Below, piece after piece: positions 23,737-33,254 of a stretch of 64,000 nucleotides of DNA (position 1 is its first letter; every line of letters starts with the position of its first letter). A program made the translations under genes and the position numbers. A model generated the notes under the pieces. That model saw only the letters and a list, made by a program, of their open reading frames with translations. It was not told the DNA's origin and did no database searches. Location: NCBI GenBank assembly GCA_964610155.1, contig CAZSUY010000009.1, positions 1 to 64,000 on the forward strand, in the 5' to 3' direction. Source of the DNA: JAFGBM01 sp964610155 (GTDB lineage: Bacteria; Actinomycetota; Actinomycetes; Actinomycetales; Demequinaceae).

Positions 23737-26700
23737 TCAGCTGGCCGCGGCCTTCCGATCGGGAGCCGGGGCCTCGGTTGAGAGGCACGAGGGCCCCAAG
23801 GAAGCCTTGAGGTCGCCATAGAGGGCACTGGAGCGCGTCACCCTGAACTCGTTGTCCAGACGCATCACTACGGGCTTCTCACGACCGGTGAGGACCATCC
23901 TCACCTCAACCACTCCCGGATGGGAGCGCAGTATGTCCTTGACCTGATCGACGAGGCCGGGGCTCACCCTATTGGCGGGCAGGGTGATGAAGATCGGCGT
24001 CGTATCCTCCGGGGCAATGTTGGGAACCTTCACCTCGATGGCGCTGAACTGGAGGCCTCCATCCCCTTTCTCCCTGGTACGGGTCTTGATCGTAAGAACA
24101 GCATCCCCCGTCAGGTCACCGGAGTACTGGTCGTACACCTTCCCGAAGAAGGAGATCTCCACCTCGCCGGTCAGGTCCTCAAGGGTCACGATTCCATACG
24201 CGTTCCCCGATCTCGCGATCCTTCGATCGACGTTGGTGATGAGGCCGGCGAAGGTCACCTGATCGCCCTCGCTGATGCCGTGCGCCGGGTTCGCACGCGA
24301 CACCTGGTGGCTGGCCTCCCCCTTGAGGACATGCTCCAACCCTTTGAGGGGATGATCCGATACGTACAGCCCGAGCATCTCCCTCTCGAAATCGAGACGG
24401 GTCTTGCGATCCCACTCATCGATCAATGGCACGATGACGGAGACCCCAGGCCCCGCCCCGGGGGTTTGCTCGAAGAGATCGAATTGCCCCGTCGCCTCTT
24501 GCTTCTTGACGGGCACCACGGCATCGATCGCCTGCTCGTGGATGGCACACAACGCGCGGCGGCTCACCGCGATGGAATCGAACGCCCCCGCCTTCACTAG
24601 GGAGTCGATCGTCCGCTTGTTGCAGACGGATGCCGGAACCTTCTCGAGGAAGTCAGAGAAGGACGTGAACGCCCCCTTCTCCTCACGGGTGCGGATGATG
24701 TCGTCGACCACCCCGGCACCGACGTTTCTGACCGCCGTGAGCCCGAAGCGGATATCTCCACCGACGGCGGTGTACATAGGACGGGACACATTGACATCCG
24801 GGGGCAGGACGGTGATTCCCATACGGCGGCACTCGGTCAGGTAGATCGCCGTTCGATCCTTGTCCGCGCCGACGGAAGTCAGGAGAGAGGCCATGAACTC
24901 CGTCGGATGGTGGGCCTTGAGGTAGGCGGTCCAGAAGCTGAGGACCCCGTAGGCGGCCGTGTGTGCCTTGTTGAAGGCATAGTCCGCGAAGGGGACCAGG
25001 ACCTCCCACAGGGCGTTGATCGCGGACTCCGAGTAGCCTCGCTCGCGCATCCCCGCGCTGAAGGGCTCGAATTCCTTATCGAGAACCACCTTGTTCTTCT
25101 TCCCCATGGCCTTTCGGAGCAAGTCGGCTCGGCCGAGGGAGTACCCGGCGACGATCTGAGCGACCCTGAGCACCTGCTCCTGGTAGACGATGAGGCCGTA
25201 GGTGGGACCGAGCACCTCCCGAAGCGGCTCTTCCAGTTCGGGGTGGATGGGATTGATCCGCTGTTGCTTGTTCTTGCGGAGGGCGTAATTCGTATGGGAG
25301 TTCACCCCCATGGGACCCGGCCGGTACAGGGCAAGTACGGCGGAAATGTCCTCGAACGAGTCGGGTCTCATCTGCCGGAGGAGCCCTCGCATCGCCATAC
25401 CGTCGAGTTGGAACACCCCAAGGGTGTCTCCCCGGCCCAGCATCTCGAAGGTCGCTGTGTCCTCGAGGGGGAGGTCCTCCAGTACGACGGGAGGCTTGTC
25501 GTTCATGACGATGTTCTCCAGGGCATCGTCGAGGAGGGTGAGGTTTCGTAGTCCGAGGAAATCCATCTTGACAAGCCCCAGGGCCTCGCAGGTGGGGTAG
25601 TCGAACTGGGTGATGATCGCCCCATCCTGCTCCCTGCGCATGATGGGGATGGTGTCCATCAAGGGTTCGTTCGACATGATCACACCCGCTGCGTGTACCC
25701 CCCATTGCCGCTTAAGGTTTTCAAGCCCAATGGCGAGATCCAGGGTCTCCTTGGCCTCAGCATCGGTCTCGATGAGGGTACGAAAATCCTGAGCCTCGCC
25801 GTATCGCTCGTTGGTTTTGTCGAATGCTGTGCCGAGGGACATGTCCCTGCCCTGAAGCGGCTCGGGGAATGCCTTCGTCAGCCTCTCCCCCACGGAGAAC
25901 GGCTTTCCGAGTACCCTTGCGGCATCCTTGAGGGCCTGCTTCGCCTTGATGGTGCCGTACGTGACGATCTGAGCGACCTTGTCCTCGCCGTACTTCTCCG
26001 TGACGTAGCGGATGACCTCTCCCCGACGACGCTCGTCGAAGTCGATATCGAAGTCTGGTTTGGTCTCGCGCTCCGGGTTCAGGAATCGCTCGAAGAACAG
26101 CCCATGGACGAGCGGGTCGAGGTCGGTGATGCGCAGGGCATAGGCCGCCATCGATCCAGCCCCTGAACCGCGCCCCGGCCCAACGCGGATGCCATGCTCC
26201 TTGGCCCAGCGGACGAAGTCGGCCACCACCAGGTAGTAGCCGGCGTAGCCCTTCGCGGTGATGACCTCGGTTTCGAAGTCCGCGCGCTCCTGCACTGCGG
26301 CGGAGATTCCACCCTGGTATCGGGTCTTGAGTCCGCGCTGGACTTCCTTGACGAACCATGAGTGCTCGTCCTCCCCTGGGGGGCAGGCGAACCGGGGCAT
26401 GTAGTCCGCGGAGGTGTCGAAGGACACGTCACACTGTTCGGCGATCAGAAGGGTGTTGTCGCAGGCTCCGTCGAAGTCCTCGAAGGTCCTCCGCATGTCT
26501 TCAGACGAACGGATGTAGTACGAGGAGCCGCTGAACCTGAATCGCCCGGGATCCTCCAGTGTCGAACCCGATTGGACACATAGGAGGGCGTCGTGGGCGG
26601 GGGCATCCTCGATTCGCGTGTAGTGGGAGTCGTTCGTCGCGACAAACGGCGCTCCGATGTCGCTGGCGATGCGTCTAAGATCCTCGACCACCCTCCTCTC

Positions 26701-27294
26701 GATCTCGAGGCCGTGATCCATGACCTCGACGTAAAAGTACTCCCGGCCGAAGATGTCCTGGAACTCGCGGGCCGCGGCGAGCGCCTCGACATACTGGCCA
26801 AGCCGGAGCCTCGTCTGAACCTCCCCCGAAGGGCAACCCGTTGTGCCGATCAGGCCACGGACGTAGCGGCTGAGAAGCTCTCGGTCCATTCGGGGTTTGT
26901 AGAATTGGCCTTCGAGCGACGCGAGAGACGCCATCCGGAAGAGGTTGTGAAGGCCTTCGTTGTCTCGCGCCCAGATTGTCACATGGGTATATGCCCCACT
27001 CGCCGAGACGTCGTCCCCCACCTGGGCGCCATCGCCCCACCTCACCCTTGTCCGGTCGGCCCGGGCCGTCCCGGGAGTCAGGTAGGCCTCGATCCCAATG
27101 ATGGGCTTGACACCCGCAGCCTGCGCCTTCGACCAGAACTCATACGCCCCAAAAATGTAGCCATGATCCGTCATCCCGAGCGCGGCTTGACCCTGACGAT
27201 TGGCCTCCTCGAAGAGATCACCTATCCGGGCCGCGCCGTCAAGCATCGAGTACTCCGTATGAACGTGAAGATGGACGAAATCGCTCGAGGGCAT
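23737..27294 (-). CDS. dnaE: DNA polymerase III alpha subunit
   Basis: This is the 1185-aa replicative polymerase. The N-terminal PHP domain begins HLHVHTEYSMLDGA. The palm contains RGSGAGSMAAY and the catalytic Asp cluster PDFDIDFDERRRGEVI. The fingers, beta-binding region and helix-hairpin-helix follow, then an OB domain (VTFAGLITNVDRRIARSG). Length and the intact PHP fit DnaE1, not the error-prone DnaE2. The ATG follows TAGAAT by seven bases, so it too looks leaderless. It is separated from hisD by a short tandem repeat. Confidence 0.97.
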   Translation of the reverse strand: MPSSDFVHLHVHTEYSMLDGAARIGDLFEEANRQGQAALGMTDHGYIFGAYEFWSKAQAAGVKPIIGIEAYLTPGTARADRTRVRWGDGAQVGDDVSASGAYTHVTIWARDNEGLHNLFRMASLASLEGQFYKPRMDRELLSRYVRGLIGTTGCPSGEVQTRLRLGQYVEALAAAREFQDIFGREYFYVEVMDHGLEIERRVVEDLRRIASDIGAPFVATNDSHYTRIEDAPAHDALLCVQSGSTLEDPGRFRFSGSSYYIRSSEDMRRTFEDFDGACDNTLLIAEQCDVSFDTSADYMPRFACPPGEDEHSWFVKEVQRGLKTRYQGGISAAVQERADFETEVITAKGYAGYYLVVADFVRWAKEHGIRVGPGRGSGAGSMAAYALRITDLDPLVHGLFFERFLNPERETKPDFDIDFDERRRGEVIRYVTEKYGEDKVAQIVTYGTIKAKQALKDAARVLGKPFSVGERLTKAFPEPLQGRDMSLGTAFDKTNERYGEAQDFRTLIETDAEAKETLDLAIGLENLKRQWGVHAAGVIMSNEPLMDTIPIMRREQDGAIITQFDYPTCEALGLVKMDFLGLRNLTLLDDALENIVMNDKPPVVLEDLPLEDTATFEMLGRGDTLGVFQLDGMAMRGLLRQMRPDSFEDISAVLALYRPGPMGVNSHTNYALRKNKQQRINPIHPELEEPLREVLGPTYGLIVYQEQVLRVAQIVAGYSLGRADLLRKAMGKKNKVVLDKEFEPFSAGMRERGYSESAINALWEVLVPFADYAFNKAHTAAYGVLSFWTAYLKAHHPTEFMASLLTSVGADKDRTAIYLTECRRMGITVLPPDVNVSRPMYTAVGGDIRFGLTAVRNVGAGVVDDIIRTREEKGAFTSFSDFLEKVPASVCNKRTIDSLVKAGAFDSIAVSRRALCAIHEQAIDAVVPVKKQEATGQFDLFEQTPGAGPGVSVIVPLIDEWDRKTRLDFEREMLGLYVSDHPLKGLEHVLKGEASHQVSRANPAHGISEGDQVTFAGLITNVDRRIARSGNAYGIVTLEDLTGEVEISFFGKVYDQYSGDLTGDAVLTIKTRTREKGDGGLQFSAIEVKVPNIAPEDTTPIFITLPANRVSPGLVDQVKDILRSHPGVVEVRMVLTGREKPVVMRLDNEFRVTRSSALYGDLKASLGPSCLSTEAPAPDRKAAAS

Positions 27295-27301
27295 GGACGT
27301 G

Positions 27302-27307
27302 ATTCTA
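27302..27307 (-). promoter_or_regulatory. -10 element of a leaderless promoter for dnaE
   Basis: TAGAAT is followed by CACGTCC and the ATG of dnaE. This is the same geometry as hisH. No Shine-Dalgarno is present. Confidence 0.6.
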
Positions 27308-27318
27308 GGCTTGTCCCT

Positions 27319-27813
27319 TCACGCCGTGGGGGGTCCTTCCAGCGCGTCGCCGATTGTGCCTACCGAAACGTCGCGAAACACCCCCCTCGAGAGGGGCCGA
27401 TCGGCCATTTCTCCCTCACGGACCGTATACCCAAAGGGCCCCGCCCCCTCCGCGACGTGGCTCGATACCCAACCCTCGACACGAACAACCCCGTTTCGCC
27501 CATATGACGCGAGGGCCTCCTCCTCTAAGAAGGAAAGGATCGCACGCCCGACCCCCCGTCCGCGGGCAGACTCCGCCACGACGATCGGCCCGATGGTGGA
27601 GTTCGTTTCGATCACCTCTTTCCCCTTCTCTACGACGATAGGGGCCACGAGCCGCCCTACGCCGACAAAGGAACCGCTGCCGTCTCGCACGAAGCGGTGG
27701 ACGGTGGTCGGGTCTAGGTCGCTGGCGTCGCTGCCGACCGACTCGCGCCCGCCATCCTCACCAAGGACGGCCTCGCGAAACGCAATGGCCTCGTTGATCT
27801 CCTTGGGCGACAT
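27319..27813 (-). CDS. GNAT-family N-acetyltransferase
   Basis: This is a protein of about 164 aa with the GNAT fold. The acetyl-CoA pyrophosphate-binding loop is ARGRGVGRAILSFLEEEA, preceded by a beta strand GPIVVAE. It should transfer an acetyl group from acetyl-CoA to an amine that cannot be guessed. I start it at the ATG at 27813, which has GAGGTG eight bases upstream. The ATG at 27834 is an alternative adding seven residues. It lies between dnaE and the pyrophosphatase gene on the same strand. Confidence 0.85.
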   Translation of the reverse strand: MSPKEINEAIAFREAVLGEDGGRESVGSDASDLDPTTVHRFVRDGSGSFVGVGRLVAPIVVEKGKEVIETNSTIGPIVVAESARGRGVGRAILSFLEEEALASYGRNGVVRVEGWVSSHVAEGAGPFGYTVREGEMADRPLSRGVFRDVSVGTIGDALEGPPTA

Positions 27814-27862
27814 TGCCTGGATCACCTCACACATGGCCACAGCCCCCCAGGCGCGAAGGGTC

Positions 27863-30199
27863 CTAACTTCGACCGCTGCCAGCCTTCGCCGATCCTGCGG
27901 CCTTGGCCTTCGCGGTGGCCTTCGGGCCAGCCTTGGGGCCAACCTTCTTCTTCGGGGCCAGCGTGGTCAGGACGGTCGCCATGTCGATCGGCTTGCGCGA
28001 CTTGGAGTACCAGATCGCCCCGGCGACGATGACGGTCGAGACGACGGCAACGGAGATCCGGGCCGTCGTGTTGTCGGACATGGTGACGATGACCGGTGCG
28101 GACAAGAGGGCGACGAGGTTCATTACCTTGATGAGGGGGTTGAGGGCCGGTCCGGCGGTGTCCTTGAAGGGGTCTCCCACCGTGTCCCCGATGATCGCGG
28201 CCTTGTGGGCCTCGGAGCCCTTGCCCCCGAAGTGCCCGTCCTCGATGTGCTTCTTGGCGTTGTCCCAGGCACCCCCGGAGTTCGAGAGCATGACGGCGAG
28301 CAACTGGCCCGTCAGGATGGCGCCAGCCAGGAAGGCCCCGAGGGCCTCGGCCCCGATGGAGAATCCGATGATGATCGGGCTGAGGACCGCGAGGAGGCCC
28401 GGGGTCATCAACTCCCGAAGCGAGGTCTTCGTGCAGAGGTCCACGACGCGGGCGTAGTCCGGGGCTTCCTTGTAGGTCATGATCCCTGGATGGGAGTGGA
28501 ACTGCTCCCGCACCTCGACGACCACCTGAGCCGCCGCCCGCTCGACCGCCCGGATGGCGAGGGCCGAGAACAGGAAGGCGATGGCCCCCCCGACAAGAAG
28601 GCCGCACAGGACGTCGGGTCGATCGACCCGGATGCCCTGGAAGTCAAACCCTGCATCCGATAGGGCCGTCTCGAACGAACCGAAGAGGCTGGTCGCCGCG
28701 ATGACAGCCGTCGCGATCGCGATGCCCTTCGTCATGGCCTTGGTCGAGTTGCCGATGGCGTCGAGGTTGTTGAGCACCTTCGCCGGCTTGCCCTTGAACT
28801 CCCCGGACATCTCCGCGATGCCCTGGGCGTTGTCGGAGACGGGGCCGAAGGTGTCCATGGACACGATGACCCCGACGGTCGTGAGCATCCCCATACCGCT
28901 CAGGGAGATGTAGTACAGCGCCTCGGCGTTCGAGTCCCCGAGGACGAAGGCGGCGAAGATGACGGCCGCAACCGTCAGGATGGCCCACACGGTCGACTCG
29001 AGGCCGATGGCGAAGCCGCTCAGGATGGTCGTCGCCGGGCCGGTCTTGGTCGCCTCAGCGACCTCGCTGACGGGCTTGTATCGTACCTCGGTGAAGTACC
29101 CGGTCAGGAGCTGAATGGTACCGGCGAGCATGAGGCCAAGGAGAACGGCGTAGGCCGGCCTCAGGTCGTGAAGGTAGAAATGCGCGACGACGAAGACGGC
29201 GGCCGCCGAGACTGCGGCTGAGAAGAAGAAGCCCCTATTGATGGCCTTCATCCCGTGCTCCTCGTCGCTCCTCGGGGTCACTGCAAGGATCCCGATGATC
29301 GAGGTGAGGACCCCGATGGCTCGGACGAACAGGGGGAACATGACCCCAACGATCGCGCCGGAGGGCGACCCGGAGAAGGCGGCGGCTCCCAGGATGAGGG
29401 ACGCGACAAGCGTCACCTCGTAGGACTCGAAGAGGTCGGCGGCCATTCCCGCGCAGTCCCCGACGTTGTCGCCGACGTTGTCGGCGATGGTGGCGGCGTT
29501 CCTCGGGTCGTCCTCGGGAATACCCTTTTCGACCTTCCCCACGAGGTCGGCCCCGACGTCTGCGGCCTTGGTGAAGATTCCGCCGCCCACCCGCATGAAC
29601 ATGGCGAGGAGGGCGCCACCGAATCCGAATCCGATCAGCACTCCCGTGGCGTCGGCCTTGTAGATCAACAGGATGGCGGTCGCCCCGAAGAGACCAAGGC
29701 CGACCGTGAACATCCCGGCCACTCCCCCGGCCCTGAAGGCGATCCTCATCGCCCTACGGAGACCCGACTCCTTGGCCGCCTGGGCGGTTCGTACGTTCGC
29801 CCGCACGGCGAGCCACATACCCACGTATCCGGTCACGGCCGAGAACACCGCACCGAGGGCGAAGGCGATGGAACGCCCGACCCTGATCATCATGTCCGAA
29901 TGGGTCGCCTGCTCCGACACGGGAAGGGCAAAGAACAGGATGACCATGATGATCGCGATGAAGATCCCGACCGTCTTGAACTGACGCCGGAGATAGGCCT
30001 TCGCACCCGTCTGGATCGCCTTTGCGATCTCCCTCATCTTGAGGGAGCCCTCGCTCGCCCCCAGAACCTCGCGCACTAGTAGATAGGCGAAGAGTAGGGC
30101 AACCACGGAGATGCCGAGGATGACCCAAAGGCTAGTGTTTTCGAAACTCCCGAAGACGGCCGCAATCGGTCCGCCTTCCGCCGCCGTTGGCAGGTGCAT
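27863..30199 (-). CDS. hppA: Membrane-bound proton-translocating pyrophosphatase
   Basis: This is a 778-aa enzyme with about 16 membrane helices that pumps protons across the membrane on PPi hydrolysis. The PPi site GGGIFTKAADVGADLVGK and DNVGDNVGDCAGMAADLFES are intact. The position that sets potassium dependence reads GNSTKAMTKG, with Lys where K+-dependent enzymes have Ala, so it is probably K+-independent. A long Lys/Ala-rich cytoplasmic tail ends the protein. AAGGAG precedes the ATG, and TAGGAT about 45 bases upstream is a possible -10. Confidence 0.95.
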   Translation of the reverse strand: MHLPTAAEGGPIAAVFGSFENTSLWVILGISVVALLFAYLLVREVLGASEGSLKMREIAKAIQTGAKAYLRRQFKTVGIFIAIIMVILFFALPVSEQATHSDMMIRVGRSIAFALGAVFSAVTGYVGMWLAVRANVRTAQAAKESGLRRAMRIAFRAGGVAGMFTVGLGLFGATAILLIYKADATGVLIGFGFGGALLAMFMRVGGGIFTKAADVGADLVGKVEKGIPEDDPRNAATIADNVGDNVGDCAGMAADLFESYEVTLVASLILGAAAFSGSPSGAIVGVMFPLFVRAIGVLTSIIGILAVTPRSDEEHGMKAINRGFFFSAAVSAAAVFVVAHFYLHDLRPAYAVLLGLMLAGTIQLLTGYFTEVRYKPVSEVAEATKTGPATTILSGFAIGLESTVWAILTVAAVIFAAFVLGDSNAEALYYISLSGMGMLTTVGVIVSMDTFGPVSDNAQGIAEMSGEFKGKPAKVLNNLDAIGNSTKAMTKGIAIATAVIAATSLFGSFETALSDAGFDFQGIRVDRPDVLCGLLVGGAIAFLFSALAIRAVERAAAQVVVEVREQFHSHPGIMTYKEAPDYARVVDLCTKTSLRELMTPGLLAVLSPIIIGFSIGAEALGAFLAGAILTGQLLAVMLSNSGGAWDNAKKHIEDGHFGGKGSEAHKAAIIGDTVGDPFKDTAGPALNPLIKVMNLVALLSAPVIVTMSDNTTARISVAVVSTVIVAGAIWYSKSRKPIDMATVLTTLAPKKKVGPKAGPKATAKAKAAGSAKAGSGRS

Positions 30200-30336
30200 C
30201 AGGACTCCTTCTGGTGAGTCGGGCTAGCGCGACAACGCCCCAATCCTAGGGGACCGGGACATCCTGGGGTCACGCTACTCCGCTGGGGTCAGGCATGACG
30301 GGACTTTGGACCCAGGTTCTGGGCCCTGAGGGGCTT

Positions 30337-30355
30337 GGCCGTCACCCGAACGGCC
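30337..30355 (-). terminator. Hairpin just after the rluD-like gene, possible terminator
   Basis: GGCCGT, a short loop and ACGGCC form a six-pair stem directly after the stop codon at 30357. There is no U-run behind it, so it could be a weak or Rho-dependent end. Confidence 0.35.
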
Positions 30356-30356
30356 C

Positions 30357-31286
30357 TCACAAGGCCCCCTCGCCCCGGAGCACGTCGAGCGCCCTGTCAA
30401 GGTCATCCGGGTACGGGCTCTCGACCTCGACCCGTCTCCCCGTGACCGGATGGGTGAAGGCCAGGCGCTGTGCGTGGAGCCACTGACGGGAGAGCCCCAG
30501 GCGGGCCGCAAGCGTGGGATCCGCCCCATAGGTCAGGTCTCCCACCAGGGGATGGCGAAGCGCGCTCATGTGAACCCGGATCTGGTGCGTCCTGCCAGTT
30601 TCCAGGAGGATCTCGAGGAGGGACGCGGATGGCATCATCTCGAGGACCTGGTAATGGGTCACCGAGGGGCGCCCTTCGGAGGTGACGGCGAACCTATAGT
30701 CGGCGGTGGGGTGGCGACCGATCGGGGCGTCGATGGTGCCGCTGGTGGGATCGAGGTGACCCTGGGCGAGGGCGTGATAGGTCTTCTCGACCGTTCTGTC
30801 CTTGAAAGCCTTCTTCAGGCCGCGATAGGCGTCAACCGACCTTGCCACAACCATGAGCCCCGAGGTTCCCACGTCCAGCCGGTGGACGATCCCCTGCCTC
30901 TCAGCGGCCCCCTGGGCGGCAAGGGTCAGGCCGCCCGCTGCGAGTGCGCCGATGACCGTCGGCCCCGTCCAACCCGGAGACGGATGGGCGGCGACCCCGA
31001 CGGGCTTGTCGACGACGATGAGGTCCTCGTCCTCGAAGATGATGGTAAGGCCCCCCGGTATGGAAGGCTCCGCGTCCCGTCCGGGAGCATCGGAAATCTC
31101 AACCTCAAGTATCCCGTCGCCGAGCCGATCCGATTTTCCTAGGACCTGGCTGTTCACGGTCGCTACCCCCGCATCGAGCAGGTCCGCCGCCTTGGTTCTA
31201 CTGATCCCCAAGAGCCTCGCCAAAGCCGCATCGGCGCGTTCGCCCACGAGCCCCTCTGGGACCGGAAACGAGCACCTCTCGCTCAC
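30357..31286 (-). CDS. RluD-type pseudouridine synthase
   Basis: This is a 309-aa enzyme that converts uridines to pseudouridine in 23S rRNA. The N-terminal S4-like RNA-binding domain (RADAALARLLGISRTKAADLL) precedes the RluA/RluD catalytic core with HRLDVGTSGLMVVA, which holds the active-site Asp, and RTHQIRVHMSALRHPLVGD. The GTG start overlaps the lspA stop as GTGA. Upstream in-frame sequence has no family similarity. AGGAGG thirteen bases before the start can pair with the TTTCCTCC that follows it, so ribosome access may be partly masked. lspA followed by rluD is a common actinobacterial pair. Confidence 0.93.
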   Translation of the reverse strand: MSERCSFPVPEGLVGERADAALARLLGISRTKAADLLDAGVATVNSQVLGKSDRLGDGILEVEISDAPGRDAEPSIPGGLTIIFEDEDLIVVDKPVGVAAHPSPGWTGPTVIGALAAGGLTLAAQGAAERQGIVHRLDVGTSGLMVVARSVDAYRGLKKAFKDRTVEKTYHALAQGHLDPTSGTIDAPIGRHPTADYRFAVTSEGRPSVTHYQVLEMMPSASLLEILLETGRTHQIRVHMSALRHPLVGDLTYGADPTLAARLGLSRQWLHAQRLAFTHPVTGRRVEVESPYPDDLDRALDVLRGEGAL

Positions 31287-31804
31287 CTGGAGGAAACCTC
31301 CTCCGGTTTCCCTTCCCTCTCCTCCGATGCGTCTCGGGGCCTCAGCATCGGTGTCCCCGTCCACGTGACTGCGATGGTCGCGGCCGCCGCACAGACGATG
31401 GCGACATCTGCCACGTTGCCGATGAAGAAGTCGCTGTAGTTGATCATGTCGATGACCGGACCACGCCCCCAACCCTCACCCCTGAAGAAACGGTCGATGA
31501 GGTTGCCCATCGCCCCACCTAAAGCCATGCCGAAGATCGCGACCCCGAAGAAGCCCACGGCCCTGCCGTGTAGCCACAGCAGAACCGTCATGACCAGGAT
31601 CATGAAGATCGTGATGGCCACTCCATAGCCGCCGAAGAAGGAGAGGGCGGCCCCCTCGTTGTACACGAGCTTGAAACTGAGGTGGGACCCGATGATCGGG
31701 ACAGTGTGACCATCGCCGAGGCTTCTGATGGCCCACCACTTGGTCGCCTCGTCGATCACACAGACGGCAAGAGCCACCAACCAAACGGCGAGACGTACCC
31801 TCAT
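31283..31804 (-). CDS. lspA: Lipoprotein signal peptidase
   Basis: This is a 173-aa membrane aspartyl protease (signal peptidase II) with four TM helices. It cleaves prolipoproteins after lipidation and would process the two protease lipoproteins in this window. The conserved blocks VYNEGAALSF, GGAMGNLIDRFFRG and IGNVADVAIV contain the two catalytic Asp residues. The ATG at 31804 overlaps the stop of the zinc-finger gene as ATGA. Confidence 0.95.
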   Translation of the reverse strand: MRVRLAVWLVALAVCVIDEATKWWAIRSLGDGHTVPIIGSHLSFKLVYNEGAALSFFGGYGVAITIFMILVMTVLLWLHGRAVGFFGVAIFGMALGGAMGNLIDRFFRGEGWGRGPVIDMINYSDFFIGNVADVAIVCAAAATIAVTWTGTPMLRPRDASEEREGKPEEVSSR

Positions 31805-32253
31805 CGGCGCTCTTCGCGCTGCTTGCACGACACGCAGTGCGTAGCGCGAGGGAACGCTGTGAGGCGCGCCTTACCGATCCCCTTTCCGCAGATGACGCAG
31901 GCACCATACTGATGGTGTTGAACCCGGCGAAGCGCGTCGACGCTCTGCTCGAGCATCTCGCGTGTGTTCTGGACGATCGACATTTCCTGTTCACGTTCGA
32001 GCGCCGTCGATCCGGCATCAGCCTGATCGTCTCCCGATCCTTCCGCTGTGTGCAGCAGGTCGTCGAGTTCCGCCTCGGTTGTCTCGACCTCGCTTGTGAG
32101 GCGCGCGATGTCCGAGTTGAGCACCTTGACGATGCCCCGTAACTCCATGACCTTCCATGGTTCGTCGCCCTCGCGCACCGGGAGTGCCTTGGCGTCCGAT
32201 GGCCTGATGGAAGTGGGATCGATCACGATGATCGAGAGGTCGGGACTCGTCAT
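31801..32253 (-). CDS. DksA/TraR-type zinc-finger protein
   Basis: This is a 150-aa protein. A coiled-coil region of about 60 residues (IARLTSEVETTEAELDDLL and following) leads to a C4 zinc finger, CVICGKGIGKARLTAFP, then CVSC. DksA-like proteins insert a coiled coil into the RNA polymerase secondary channel and alter transcription with ppGpp. In actinobacteria such genes commonly sit between divIVA and lspA, as here. The precise role in this organism is unknown. Confidence 0.88.
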   Translation of the reverse strand: MTSPDLSIIVIDPTSIRPSDAKALPVREGDEPWKVMELRGIVKVLNSDIARLTSEVETTEAELDDLLHTAEGSGDDQADAGSTALEREQEMSIVQNTREMLEQSVDALRRVQHHQYGACVICGKGIGKARLTAFPRATHCVSCKQREERR

Positions 32254-32321
32254 GACTCTCCTCGTCCTGTCAATGGCTACGTGATCTTAGTTGGAATCCA
32301 CGGAAATGGCAACGAACGCCG

Positions 32322-32876
32322 CTAGAGGGTAGGCAGCATGTTGGGCATCCGATCCTTGCCGGTCCCATGATCGAGATCGCCAAGGAGGTTCTCAAGGTAG
32401 GTCTTGAGCCGGGCGCGGTAATCCCTTTCAAAGCGGCGAAGGTCGTCGATCTTCCGCTCCAGGTCGGCGCGATCCGTGCCGAGATTCTGGAGGCGATTCT
32501 GAGCCTCGCGCTCGGCTCTCGTCCGGATCCGTTCCGCCTCGGCCTTGGCGTCGAAGACTATCCTCTCCCTTTCCTCCTGACCTGACCTCACGTATTCGTC
32601 ATGAAGCTTCTGCGCCATCGCCAGCATGATCTGCGGCGAAGGTGGGTTGGCGGAATCCGTGGCGGCTCGAAGGAACTCGGCCGAAAGTTCGGCGGGACCG
32701 CGCGCCTCAAAACCGCTAACCTGCCCACGAAGGCTCTCACGTTCAACGGTGAGTTGATCGATGGTGTCGGCGACGGTGTCGAGGAAGTCGTCGACCTCGT
32801 CCTGATCGAAGCCCTCACGATACTTCGTCTTGGAGAACTGCTTCTCCCTCACGTCGTCGGCCGTGAGCAGTGCCAT
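32322..32876 (-). CDS. divIVA: DivIVA/Wag31 cell-pole and septum protein
   Basis: This is a 184-aa coiled-coil protein. The N-terminal membrane-curvature-binding domain is typical: LLTADDVREKQFSKTKYREG, then FDQDEVDDFLDTVADTID. A second coiled coil follows (ERERIVFDAKAEAERIRTRA). In actinobacteria DivIVA marks poles and directs apical wall growth. The protein is shorter than many Wag31 proteins (about 260 aa) and has a short linker. Its place downstream of yggT and sepF is standard. Confidence 0.95.
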   Translation of the reverse strand: MALLTADDVREKQFSKTKYREGFDQDEVDDFLDTVADTIDQLTVERESLRGQVSGFEARGPAELSAEFLRAATDSANPPSPQIMLAMAQKLHDEYVRSGQEERERIVFDAKAEAERIRTRAEREAQNRLQNLGTDRADLERKIDDLRRFERDYRARLKTYLENLLGDLDHGTGKDRMPNMLPTL

Positions 32877-32960
32877 GGCGCTTACCGTCCTCGCTCGTTC
32901 ACTGTTGGATTCCTCGACCTTTCGAGCACTTCATACTACGACACACGCCCCTTGCCGGTC

Positions 32961-33248
32961 TCATGATGCGAGCGACAACACATTGATCGCCAGCGTCGCA
33001 AGGATCATCAGAACCAAAACACTCAGGTCCAGACGTACGCCTCCCAGGTTGATCTGCGGCAAGGCCGCCCGAACAAACCGGACGGGTGGGTCCGTCGCCG
33101 ACAGAACCCCCTCGACAAAGAGTAGAACCACTCCACGGGGCCTCCAGCTGCGGGAGAAGAGGGTAATGAGATTGATGGTCACCCGGCCAAATAGAAGGAC
33201 GACGAAGATCAACAACGCAATCTGCAGGATGCCAACGACGATGGGCAT
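32961..33248 (-). CDS. yggT: YggT-family membrane protein
   Basis: This is a 95-aa integral membrane protein with two hydrophobic segments around a loop, LPQINLGGVRLDLSVLVL, characteristic of YggT. The function is poorly known; the family is linked by position to division and to osmotic tolerance. It lies between sepF and divIVA as in other actinobacteria. Confidence 0.92.
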   Translation of the reverse strand: MPIVVGILQIALLIFVVLLFGRVTINLITLFSRSWRPRGVVLLFVEGVLSATDPPVRFVRAALPQINLGGVRLDLSVLVLMILATLAINVLSLAS

Positions 33249-33254
33249 GGTCGC

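Noticed and set aside
31287..31472. Longer reading of the rluD-like gene
   Set aside because: It overlaps lspA and reads His/Arg-rich shadow sequence. The S4 domain begins right after the GTG at 31286.
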